From Verrucomicrobiota bacterium (GTDB taxonomy: Bacteria > Verrucomicrobiota > Verrucomicrobiia > Opitutales > UBA953): 6,274 nucleotides of DNA. Location: assembly GCA_005798925.1 (NCBI GenBank), contig SYID01000108.1, positions 1-6,274 on the forward strand, written 5' to 3'. Of the stretch, positions 1 to 6,079 are shown in pieces (the first letter of the stretch is position 1; every line of letters begins with the position of its first letter). The notes beneath the pieces are model-generated. The model was not told the DNA's origin. It did no database searches and saw nothing but the letters and a program-made list of their open reading frames with translations. The position numbers and the translations under genes were made by a program.

Positions 1-287
1 ATATTCAGAACGGACGGCTGACCGGCGTGAAGGGCCTCGATTTCCCCGTGCCCGCCCGGAAGTGGCTCCGCTTGGAGCTCTCCGCCGTGATCGGCGACGC
101 GGTCACGGGCCGCTGGAACCTCAAGGTCACGCCGGAAGGCGAACCGACCAAGGAGTTCAAGGACCTCCCCTGCCGTCACCCCGACATGAAGACCCTCGAC
201 TGGGTGGGCTTCATCAGCAACGCCGACGAGAAGACCGAGTTCTACCTCGACGACCTCTCGATCCTGACGGACGACCCCGGCCGCTGA
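1..287 (+). CDS. C-terminal part of a probable jelly-roll (concanavalin A-like) domain protein, 5' end outside window
   Basis: The reading frame is open from base 3 and ends with TGA at 285-287, leaving 94 residues of a longer protein. A GTG at 27 could be read as a start, but the frame is already open and domain-like before it, so I treat the gene as truncated by the window edge. The visible part alternates beta-strand-like segments: a 'KWLRLELSAVIG' strand, a 'GRWNLKVT' strand, then 'LDWVGFISNADEKTEFYLDD' leading to a final 'LSIL' strand. The closing pattern 'GF-S-A-...-FYLD-L' is typical of the last strands of LamG/DUF1080-like jelly-roll domains, common in Planctomycetes and Verrucomicrobia proteins that act on or bind polysaccharides. 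The true function depends on the missing N-terminus; it could be an enzyme accessory domain. The real coding frame is well supported, the fold is moderately supported, and the role is unknown. Confidence 0.65.
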   Translation, partial: IQNGRLTGVKGLDFPVPARKWLRLELSAVIGDAVTGRWNLKVTPEGEPTKEFKDLPCRHPDMKTLDWVGFISNADEKTEFYLDDLSILTDDPGR

Positions 288-1124
288 TCACTTGGCAGCC
301 TTGGGGTTCTCCTTGAAGAAGCGGATGATCAGCTCGGTGGAGCCTTTGGCGTATTCGTGGCCACCCTCGTGGATGGCCGTCACCAGCGGCGCGCCTTTGC
401 CCGAGGGATAGATCGTCGCGTCCAGCACGCCTTCCTTGGCCCATGGCTGGCCTTCTTCGGCGCAACCATTGAACCGGCGCACGGCGGCGAAGGTCGCCTG
501 CTGCCAGGCGAATTTGACCAAGGGGTCCTTCTTCCCCGCGACGTGGATCACCGGCAGCGGCGTCGTGGGTTTGCCATCTCCGCGGAGGCTTCCGGCCACG
601 GAGCCGATGGCGGCGAGGACCTCAGGACGGGCCTGCCAGAGCAGGTAGCTGAAAGCCGCGCCGTTGGAATGGCCCATCGAGTAGATGCGACGTTCGTCGA
701 CGGCATGCTTCTTCTTGAGGTCGGCCAACATGACGTCGAAGAGACGCAGGTCACGTCCGCCTTCGCTCGTGACGGACGTCTGCCAGCCCGGCATGCGCCC
801 TTCCTTGTCGACGAGCGGCGAGACGGTCGGGAGCCCTTGCGGGAAGACCAGGATCGAGGTCTTGTCGAGCTCGGCGTATCCCCAGCGGCTGGCAGAATGC
901 GTCGAGCGGCCGCCATGGCCGTGCCAGCCGAACACCAAGGCCAGGGGACCCGTCACCCCGCTCGGCACGCGCACGAGAGCCGTTCGCTTCACGCCGTCGA
1001 CCTCCCAGGACTGTTCGACGCAGCCCTCTGGCGCCTTGGCTGACAGCAGCTCGCGGATCTTGCCTTGGCCCGACAGCGAAGCGGCGGATAGGACGGTGAG
1101 GAGGAGCAACAGGAAACGGCGCAT
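288..1124 (-). CDS. Secreted alpha/beta-hydrolase, PHB depolymerase / feruloyl esterase-like (LpqC, COG3509 type)
   Basis: This 278-residue protein is predicted to hydrolyse ester bonds outside the cytoplasm. Residues 1-20 form a signal peptide: two arginines, a leucine-rich core and a small-residue stretch ending near 'SLSGQ'. There is no lipobox cysteine. The alpha/beta-hydrolase elements appear in order: the oxyanion-hole loop 'WHGHGG' (68-72 region), the nucleophile elbow 'GHSNGA' with Ser153, the acid 'AGKKD' with Asp200, and the catalytic His256 in 'HEGGHEY'. This order and the GHSNG elbow match the esterase D/LpqC/PHB depolymerase group, which includes polyester depolymerases, feruloyl and acetylxylan esterases. 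No C-terminal substrate-binding domain is present, so the substrate cannot be named; a plant-polymer ester is as likely as polyhydroxyalkanoate. The start is the only one giving a signal peptide. It lies nine bases after a strong hairpin, and the only Shine-Dalgarno-like run (GGGGAG) is inside that hairpin. Confidence 0.9.
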   Translation of the reverse strand: MRRFLLLLLTVLSAASLSGQGKIRELLSAKAPEGCVEQSWEVDGVKRTALVRVPSGVTGPLALVFGWHGHGGRSTHSASRWGYAELDKTSILVFPQGLPTVSPLVDKEGRMPGWQTSVTSEGGRDLRLFDVMLADLKKKHAVDERRIYSMGHSNGAAFSYLLWQARPEVLAAIGSVAGSLRGDGKPTTPLPVIHVAGKKDPLVKFAWQQATFAAVRRFNGCAEEGQPWAKEGVLDATIYPSGKGAPLVTAIHEGGHEYAKGSTELIIRFFKENPKAAK

Positions 1125-1133
1125 AAAGAAGAA

Positions 1134-1162
1134 GGGCTCCCCGGTGAAACACCGGGGAGCCC
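1134..1162 (-). terminator. Perfect 13-bp hairpin with U-rich tail between the Bax inhibitor gene and the esterase
   Basis: GGGCTCCCCGGTG (1134-1146) and CACCGGGGAGCCC (1150-1162) are exact reverse complements separated by AAA. On the minus strand the stem is followed by TTCTTCTTT (1133 to 1125), a pyrimidine-rich tail as expected for an intrinsic terminator, although it is interrupted by cytosines. It begins 24 bases after the stop codon of the Bax inhibitor gene, so termination of that gene is the simplest reading. The esterase ATG follows the tail directly, and GGGGAG, the only ribosome-binding-like sequence for the esterase, lies in the 3' arm. The element may therefore also act on esterase expression. 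Confidence 0.7.
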
Positions 1163-1186
1163 TCGGAAGTTTCCTCGCAGGGAGCC

Positions 1187-1897
1187 TTACTCGCGACGAC
1201 CCGCGAAGAGGCGGATGACGTAGAAGAGCAGCGTCACGAAGGACGAAAACAGGACGAAGGCCGCGGCGACGTGCTGGTCGGTCTCCATGGTGTTCTTCAC
1301 CTCGTTGGTCTGGTAAAGGATCACCGTGGCCATCAGGACGATCATCGCGATGGAGAACCAGGCGCCGAGCGACCAGCCGGCGAAGAGCGAGACGATGACG
1401 ATGCCGAGGGCGCAGATGCTGCCGATGACGATGGCGACCTTGAGGAACGAGAAGTCCAGGTTGGTCATGAAGACCACGGCCGTCAGGGCGACGACGAGCG
1501 CGCCAGTGGCCAGGCAGGCCGGGATAAGGATCTCTCCAGGGTTACCCTTGGTGACGATGGCGGTGTAATAGATCAGCGGGACGAAGATCAGGGCCTGCAG
1601 GAGGACATAGAGTCCCAGGCCGGCATACTGCGTGAGGCGGGAGGCGCGGCTGAAGGCCAGGGACTGGGCGACCGTGGTTCCGATCCAGAAGAGGACCATC
1701 ACCCCGAGCATGCCCCACGAGCCCACGCCGGCGATGGCGCTCATGAAGGAGTGGGCGATGCCGCTCACGAAGAAAGCGTAGAGAGCGATCGCGAAGGCGC
1801 CGAACGAAGCGGCCACCAGGCCGTAGGTACGGCGGAAGAAGGCCGCGCGGTCGGCGGCCGGGGCGTCAGCGACGATGAAGGGATTGGATTCGTGCAT
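1187..1897 (-). CDS. Bax inhibitor-1 (BI-1/YccA/YetJ, UPF0005) family integral membrane protein
   Basis: The 236-residue protein has a short polar N-terminus (1-23) followed by seven hydrophobic helices at about 26-48, 53-75, 90-112, 122-144, 150-172, 176-196 and 209-231. This is the length and topology of the bacterial BI-1 family, whose studied members act as pH-sensitive calcium leak channels or as modulators of membrane proteolysis. Family-like signatures include 'RRTYGLVAASF' before helix 1, 'GLGLYVLLQAL' in helix 3 and 'ILYQTNEV' at the end of helix 6. In Bacillus YetJ, as I recall it, this last position is an aspartate (YD) that pairs with a second aspartate in helix 7. Here they appear as Gln196 and Ser219, so proton-gated behaviour may be lost or changed. 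A purine-rich GGAAGGGG lies directly before the ATG. The gene follows the cassette A gene by 49 bases on the same strand. Family call is firm; physiological role is unknown. Confidence 0.92.
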   Translation of the reverse strand: MHESNPFIVADAPAADRAAFFRRTYGLVAASFGAFAIALYAFFVSGIAHSFMSAIAGVGSWGMLGVMVLFWIGTTVAQSLAFSRASRLTQYAGLGLYVLLQALIFVPLIYYTAIVTKGNPGEILIPACLATGALVVALTAVVFMTNLDFSFLKVAIVIGSICALGIVIVSLFAGWSLGAWFSIAMIVLMATVILYQTNEVKNTMETDQHVAAAFVLFSSFVTLLFYVIRLFAGRRE

Positions 1898-1906
1898 ACC
1901 CCTTCC

Positions 1907-1933
1907 ATCTTAGCTTTTTCCGTCGGCAGTCAA
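1907..1933 (-). promoter_or_regulatory. Candidate sigma70-like promoter for the Bax inhibitor gene
   Basis: On the minus strand TTGACT (1928-1933) is followed after 15 bases by TAAGAT (1907-1912). The -35 box matches the consensus at five of six positions and the -10 at four of six, but the 15-base spacer is short. The predicted start of transcription would be about 1900, only a few bases before the ATG at 1897, so the transcript would be almost leaderless and would exclude most of the GGAAGGGG run. Read-through from the cassette A gene is an alternative source of transcript. Confidence 0.3.
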
Positions 1934-1946
1934 GCCCCCCGCCCTC

Positions 1947-4457
1947 TCAGGGATTACGAAAACGCACGGAGATTATCCTGAATCGGCGACCAAGGAAAGC
2001 CGGCGCATGCTCGGTCGGCTCCCGCTGGGCCAGCAATTCGCAGACGGCCGAACCGCCCAGACCCTCCGCCCGCCCGACCACCTTGAAGGTGTCTCCTCTG
2101 ACGGTCAGCACCGGCGCCCAGGCTTCGATCAGGTCCGCCGCCTCGAGACGCATGGGCAACCCCGCCGGCGAGCCGACCAAGAGGTCGTTCAAGCCGGCGG
2201 CTTCGATCGAGCGCCCAAGCAAAGGGGACCGGGCGAAAGACTCCAGCGAGGGGAACGGCCAACCGCATTCGGACTGAAGCGAGACGATGCTCTCGGCCCA
2301 AGCGCGCAATTGGACGGGGGACAGACATCGGGCGGACTGATTCGCCCGCTGCGCGGCGCCGGCCGTCTCAGACAAGAACGCCACGGAGGAGTCACCAAGG
2401 TCGAACGAAGTCAAGGCGCCCCACGCCGGCTGGCCGGCCCCGGACGGCCTCGAAAAGAACCATGCCCCGGAAACACCTTCGCCGGTCACCGGGCCGCCGG
2501 CCTCGGCCCGCCAGACACCGGTGGCATCGCCGAGGAAGGCCTCCCACGCCCGAGGGTCGGAGGCGTTGACGTTCCACGGTCCGAGGACGCGCCATCGCGC
2601 AGCGGGCGCGAAAGCTTCCGGGTCCGCCAGAAGATAAAAAGGCTGATGCGAAGCCGCGCCGGGCTCGGACAGCGTCGGGGTCGCCGAATGGAAGTGCCGA
2701 TCCAAGGCCTGCATCCATCGCGTGCCTCCGGCCGGTTCGAGATGCCTCCATGCGCCGACCGAGAGCATCGGCCAGGTCGGAAGATCCCGCAGACGCCATG
2801 AAGCGAAGGCTCCCGGCTCCGCGGCGTCGTGCCGGTTCGGACGCAGGTCCCAGAGCGGTCCGGCGAGCGCCGAGGCGTCATGGTCGACGACATCCAACGC
2901 CGACAGGACCGGCGGCTCGACGCGCCATTCGTCGGCGTCCTCACCCCGCGACAGGTCCCAACGCCCGCGGAGGAGGCGACCGGAACCGGCGGCCTCCGCG
3001 AAATCCTCCCAGGTCCTCGGCCTCAGCCGCAGCCGCAGGCAGGCGCGGCGCTCGCCGATGTGATACCCGGAGCTATCCTCCCGCGAATAGTCCGCGCCGG
3101 TGGTGTGGATCAGGAAGTCAGGACAACGGACGTTCTCCCACACATGGAACACCGGACCCGGATAATCCGCGATCGGCGCCTCGCGGGAGGGCTCGCCGGC
3201 ATAACCGCGAAGGCGTACGGTCAGCGGCCGCCGGAAACGTCCGACGATCTCGATTCGGTCCGTCGGCCGGAAAACATCGCCCGACGGCCGTCTGGCTCCC
3301 GTCGCCGGCGCGCCCTTGTCCATGCGCCATGTCTGGGTTGAAAGGATGCGCGCCAGACCCTGCGGTTGCGTTTCCGCCGAAGGGCTGACGAAGGCATAGG
3401 CCTCCCCCGGCAGCAGCCCGCGCCCCGTCATCCCCTGCCCCGGCGGATCCGCGACCTCGGCCCAGAACCACAGTCCGCGCTCCCGCGGCCCTTGCCGGAC
3501 AGCCCCGAAATCCGCTTGCGGACACTCGTCGAGGTCCGCCACGAAGCCCGCGCCGGTTTCCAGATTGGTGACGGCCACCTCCGGCGCGCCGTTGATCTCG
3601 ACCAGGAACACCTTGCCCTGCGGACCAGCCAGGACCGGCACGACCGTGGGATTCCACAGCACGCCCGAGCCATGGAAACGCAACCGGTGGCGACCGTCGT
3701 GACGCGAATTGAAAAAACCGAGGCTCAGACGCAGGTCGGCGATCATCGGCACGGTCGACAGCAGACGCCCGTCCGTCTCACACCTCGCGATCGGCAAGCC
3801 TCTCGCAGGCGGACGTCGCCAAGGTTCGGAGGAAAAGACTCCGGCTAATTCCGGACCGAACAATCCGGCCTGGACGCCGGGATCCGATAGGTCGGTCCGC
3901 CAACCCCCGCGGACGGAATCGGTCAGCAGGCCGCGCGTCTGCCAGGTTTCGCCCGCTCCGGCGGCTACGCCGAAGAACTCCGGCGTGCCGGCGGCCAGCG
4001 CCCGAAGCTGCGCAGGCGTGGGCGCGGCCGGCAAAGCCCGCGGAAGCTTCGGCCGGGCCGCGGCGCCGAGGGCCCACGCGGAGGCGCCGAGGGCGGCTTG
4101 GGTGCCGGCGGCTCGGTCGCGGAGGGCGGAAAGGTCCGTGACAGCCCATCGCCAGCGGACCTCGCCGACCATGACCTCGCCGTCCAATTCGCACTCCGCG
4201 GCACTATGGCCGACCCGGAGGCTGCCGAAACGGGGCTTGAAGGTGTGCCGTGCGTCCGGACCGGCCGCGGACTGGAGTCCGGCGAAACCCCGCAGCGCCG
4301 CGGAGACAGCCTCGCCGCGCAGGCGGAACCTGCGCGCGGCCGCATCCGTCTCCGCGCCGGCCTGGCCGCAGAAGGACAGCGCGACGCCGGCGACGCCGGC
4401 GAGCAGGACCGCCGCCATCAGGACAATTATCAGGGCTGAACCATTCTGCTTATTCAT
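1947..4457 (-). CDS. Verru_Chthon cassette protein A-like, pseudopilin-type N-terminus (836 aa)
   Basis: The N-terminus MNKQNG followed by a hydrophobic helix (about residues 8-28) resembles a prepilin-type signal cut after Gly6. Position 5 of the mature form is Ile instead of the usual Glu, as in GspK-type minor pseudopilins. Motifs I recognise from the Verru_Chthon protein A family appear in order: 'RWRWAVTDLSALRDRA' (101-116), 'GLLTDSVRGGWRTDLS' (176-191), 'LWNPTVVPV' (267-275), 'LPTWPMLSVGAWRHLEP' (559-575), 'WNVNASDPRAWEAFLG' (628-643), a 'GWPFPSLESFAR' helix region (732-743), 'VRGDTFKVVGRAEG' (786-799) and a closing 'LGRRFRIIS'. The molecular function of the family is not known; an envelope or secreted assembly related to type II secretion/type IV pili is an inference. 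An in-frame ATG at 4551-4553 would add 32 polar residues and overlap the divergent regulator, so I prefer 4457. That start lacks a clear ribosome-binding site. The protein seems short for the family, which I remember as commonly above 1000 residues. Confidence 0.88.
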   Translation of the reverse strand: MNKQNGSALIIVLMAAVLLAGVAGVALSFCGQAGAETDAAARRFRLRGEAVSAALRGFAGLQSAAGPDARHTFKPRFGSLRVGHSAAECELDGEVMVGEVRWRWAVTDLSALRDRAAGTQAALGASAWALGAAARPKLPRALPAAPTPAQLRALAAGTPEFFGVAAGAGETWQTRGLLTDSVRGGWRTDLSDPGVQAGLFGPELAGVFSSEPWRRPPARGLPIARCETDGRLLSTVPMIADLRLSLGFFNSRHDGRHRLRFHGSGVLWNPTVVPVLAGPQGKVFLVEINGAPEVAVTNLETGAGFVADLDECPQADFGAVRQGPRERGLWFWAEVADPPGQGMTGRGLLPGEAYAFVSPSAETQPQGLARILSTQTWRMDKGAPATGARRPSGDVFRPTDRIEIVGRFRRPLTVRLRGYAGEPSREAPIADYPGPVFHVWENVRCPDFLIHTTGADYSREDSSGYHIGERRACLRLRLRPRTWEDFAEAAGSGRLLRGRWDLSRGEDADEWRVEPPVLSALDVVDHDASALAGPLWDLRPNRHDAAEPGAFASWRLRDLPTWPMLSVGAWRHLEPAGGTRWMQALDRHFHSATPTLSEPGAASHQPFYLLADPEAFAPAARWRVLGPWNVNASDPRAWEAFLGDATGVWRAEAGGPVTGEGVSGAWFFSRPSGAGQPAWGALTSFDLGDSSVAFLSETAGAAQRANQSARCLSPVQLRAWAESIVSLQSECGWPFPSLESFARSPLLGRSIEAAGLNDLLVGSPAGLPMRLEAADLIEAWAPVLTVRGDTFKVVGRAEGLGGSAVCELLAQREPTEHAPAFLGRRFRIISVRFRNP

Positions 4458-4533
4458 TGATGGGTGATACGCCCCATCTTCTTTCCGTTGATAGACGTGG
4501 CACAATTCCGGAGATACTTCATGTATTGATTCC
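4458..4533. promoter_or_regulatory. 76-base divergent spacer between cassette A and response regulator 1; candidate promoter region
   Basis: Both genes start outward from this spacer, so it should hold promoters for each. It is visibly more AT-rich than the flanking genes. On the plus strand, TTGATA (4488-4493) is followed after 17 bases by GAGATA (4511-4516), or after 19 by GATACT (4513-4518); either is a weak sigma70-like match. ATACTTCATGTAT (4514-4526) has ATAC/GTAT dyad ends that could be a small operator, but the symmetry is short. I cannot assign a convincing promoter for the minus strand. GGAG at 4510-4513 is too far (20 bases) to serve the regulator's ATG, so neither gene shows a normal Shine-Dalgarno sequence. 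Confidence 0.3.
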
Positions 4534-5286
4534 ATGAAGATATCAGCGCGCAAGATCCGCGTGACCCGTCCAGGCGGGCTCGCTTCCGCCTTCCCCTCCC
4601 CGGCACGTCCGTCGTACCCTTACGCCCCGCCCGGCAAGCGACGCGTCCTGGTCGTGGAAGACCAGTCGGCGGTCTGCGACCTGGTCGCCGAGATGATCCA
4701 GTCGCACCCGCGGTGCGTTTCCGTCGGCACGGCTTCCGACGGGCTCAAGGCCGTCGAACTGGCCCTCCGGCTGAAGCCCGACATCCTCGTGCTCGACGTC
4801 GTCATGCCCGGCGTCGGCGGACTGGAGGTCTTGCGCCGGATCGGCGGAGCGCTGCCCGCGACCAAGGTGCTGATCTTCTCCGGCAAGCAGGAGCCGCACA
4901 TCGTCCGCGCCCTCATGCAGGCGGGCATCCATGGCTTCGTGAACAAGAACGGCCCCCTCTCGGAACTGCGCAAGGCCCTCGACGCGCTCGCCGACGGCAA
5001 CACCTGGTTCAACGAGGACTTCGGCCGCACCGTCCGGCAGGCGCTGGCTTCGCCCGTCCATCTGAGCGAAGGGATGCTCGAACAGCTGACGCCCCGGGAA
5101 CGGGAGATCGCCGTGCTCATCGCCCAAAGCCACAGCAGCAAGGAAGTCGCCGGCCGGCTGAACATCAGCATCAAGACCGCCGAGAACCACCGGGCGAATC
5201 TCATGCGGAAGCTGGGGGTGCGCGACGTGGCCGGACTGGTCCGTTTCGTCGTGCGCCAGGGACTTGTCGATCCGGCGCTGGAATAG
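4534..5286 (+). CDS. NarL/FixJ-family response regulator 1 (REC + LuxR HTH), with proline-rich N-terminal extension
   Basis: This 250-residue protein is a two-component transcription regulator. The receiver domain runs from about 37 to 155: acidic pocket Glu42-Asp43 in 'VVEDQ', phospho-acceptor Asp88 in 'KPDILVLDVVMPG', the switch serine Ser116 in 'IFSG' and conserved Lys138 in 'VNKNG'. The LuxR-type helix-turn-helix starts at 'LTPREREIAVL' (185-195) and continues through 'SSKEVAGRLNISIKTAENHR' to the C-terminal 'VRFVVRQGLVDP'. All phosphorylation residues are present, so it should respond to a kinase, but none is encoded nearby. Residues 8-36 form an extension before the receiver domain with seven prolines. 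The ATG at 4534 is supported by similarity of 'MKISARK' to 'MKTSSRK' at the start of the downstream paralogue. It is transcribed away from the cassette A gene and followed by a likely terminator. Regulatory targets are not visible. Confidence 0.93.
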   Translation: MKISARKIRVTRPGGLASAFPSPARPSYPYAPPGKRRVLVVEDQSAVCDLVAEMIQSHPRCVSVGTASDGLKAVELALRLKPDILVLDVVMPGVGGLEVLRRIGGALPATKVLIFSGKQEPHIVRALMQAGIHGFVNKNGPLSELRKALDALADGNTWFNEDFGRTVRQALASPVHLSEGMLEQLTPREREIAVLIAQSHSSKEVAGRLNISIKTAENHRANLMRKLGVRDVAGLVRFVVRQGLVDPALE

Positions 5287-5288
5287 GC

Positions 5289-5308
5289 CGGTTCGGCGGA
5301 CCGTTTTT
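5289..5308 (+). terminator. Probable intrinsic terminator after response regulator 1
   Basis: CGGTTC (5289-5294) pairs with GGACCG (5298-5303), with one G-U pair and a GGC loop, and is followed directly by TTTTT (5304-5308). It lies three bases after the TAG stop codon. The stem is only six base pairs, so termination may be partial. If it works, the second regulator must have its own promoter in the 46 bases that follow, where I see no convincing one. Confidence 0.55.
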
Positions 5309-5354
5309 GCGTTCGCCTGCGGACGGGGCAATGGCCAGACTGTGTTCAACCCCC

Positions 5355-6026
5355 ATGAAGACATCTTCCCGGAAGGCGAAAACGGTCGTGGTCGTGGAAG
5401 ACCAGACCGCCATCTGTGAACTGATCATCGAAATGCTGGAAGCCCGCGGCTCATATCGCGTGCTCGGTTCGACGGCCGACGGCAACGAGGGCCTGGCCTT
5501 GGCGAAGCAGCTCAAGCCCGACATCCTCATTCTCGACATTCTCCTGCCGGGGATCAGCGGCCTGGAAGTCCTCCGCCAGCTGCACGAGACCCAGCCCGAG
5601 CTGAAGGTGCTCATCTTCTCCGCGAAGTCCGAGAAGCAGCTCGCCCGCGGGCTCCTCAAGGTGGGCGTCCGCGGCTACGTGCCGAAGAGCGCCCGGCTCT
5701 CCGAGCTCCGCCAGGCGGTCGACGCGGTGGCGGCCGGCGACACCTGGTTCAGCGAAGCCTTCCAGAAGGCGATGGCCGACGCGCTGAAGGCCCCCGAGAG
5801 CGAAGTCGACGCGAAAGGCTCGACCCTGACGGAGCGCGAGAAAGAGATCGCGGTCCTGCTGGCGAAAAGCCACTCAAGCAAGGAAGTGGCGGTGAAGCTC
5901 GCTATCAGCGCCAAGACCGTCGAGAACCATCGCACGAACCTGATGCGCAAGCTCGGCGTCCATGACGTCGCCGGGGTCATCCGCTTCGTCGTGCGCCAAG
6001 GCCTCTACGATCCGACGGAAGGCTGA
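5355..6026 (+). CDS. NarL/FixJ-family response regulator 2 (REC + LuxR HTH), paralogue of regulator 1
   Basis: The 223-residue protein has the same architecture as its upstream neighbour. The receiver domain (about 9-125) has Glu15-Asp16 in 'VVEDQ', phospho-acceptor Asp61 in 'KPDILILDILLPG', Ser89 in 'IFSA' and Lys111 in 'VPKSA'. The LuxR-type helix-turn-helix begins at 'LTEREKEIAVL' (158-168). From 'SHSSKEVA' to 'YDP' it matches regulator 1 at 39 of 49 positions by hand count, including most of the DNA-contacting helix, so both may recognise similar operators. The receiver domains diverge more, which suggests different kinases or signals. The frame stays open far upstream through the first regulator, but that stretch is a shadow of the other gene. 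An in-frame ATG at 5331 lies just after GGGG and would add eight residues; I prefer 5355 because 'MKTSSRK' matches the paralogue's start. No kinase gene adjoins. Confidence 0.93.
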   Translation: MKTSSRKAKTVVVVEDQTAICELIIEMLEARGSYRVLGSTADGNEGLALAKQLKPDILILDILLPGISGLEVLRQLHETQPELKVLIFSAKSEKQLARGLLKVGVRGYVPKSARLSELRQAVDAVAAGDTWFSEAFQKAMADALKAPESEVDAKGSTLTEREKEIAVLLAKSHSSKEVAVKLAISAKTVENHRTNLMRKLGVHDVAGVIRFVVRQGLYDPTEG

Positions 6027-6041
6027 GCCCATAAGCGGGCT
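6026..6041 (+). terminator. Weak hairpin at the end of response regulator 2
   Basis: AGCCC (6026-6030) pairs with GGGCT (6037-6041) around ATAAGC; two further G-T pairs extend the stem into the stop codon. There is no T-run after it, only TGCGCACG, so it is at best a poor intrinsic terminator. A second small GCGC/GCGC pairing follows at 6043-6056, before ATTTTA. Confidence 0.25.
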
Positions 6042-6079
6042 TGCGCACGCCAGCGCTCGGATTTTAGGTGTGGCCTTCC

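Noticed and set aside
357..1043. Plus-strand open frame opposite the esterase
   Set aside because: Arg/Ala/Gly-rich composition without recognisable motifs; the minus-strand frame has a signal peptide and a full catalytic triad.
1271..1981. Long plus-strand open frame opposite the Bax inhibitor gene
   Set aside because: It is antisense to a clear seven-helix membrane protein, has an extreme Glu/Asp/Gly/His composition with no domain, and runs past the end of the cassette A gene. It is a by-product of high GC.
2007..4467. Several open frames of 100-260 residues on both strands inside the cassette A gene
   Set aside because: All are Arg/Pro/Ser/Ala-rich shadows with no motif or signal, whereas the 836-residue frame shows family motifs from end to end.
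4458..4553. N-terminal extension of cassette A to the ATG at 4551-4553 or the ATG at 4533-4535
   Set aside because: It would place up to 32 polar residues before a prepilin-like signal and overlap or abut the divergent regulator's start; MNKQNG at 4457 is the normal form of such a signal.
4494..5330. Similar GACGTGGCA (4494-4502) and GACGGGGCA (5322-5330) upstream of the two regulators, as a shared operator
   Set aside because: Only nine bases with one mismatch, at different distances from the start codons (40 and 33), and no dyad; chance or residual duplication similarity explains it.
4713..5354. Upstream extension of the response regulator 2 frame, suggesting a 437-residue protein
   Set aside because: The extra part is an out-of-frame Arg-rich reading of response regulator 1; the receiver domain of regulator 2 begins just after the ATG at 5355.
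4543..5364. 273-codon minus-strand frame opposite response regulator 1
   Set aside because: Antisense to an intact REC-LuxR gene; no recognisable domain.
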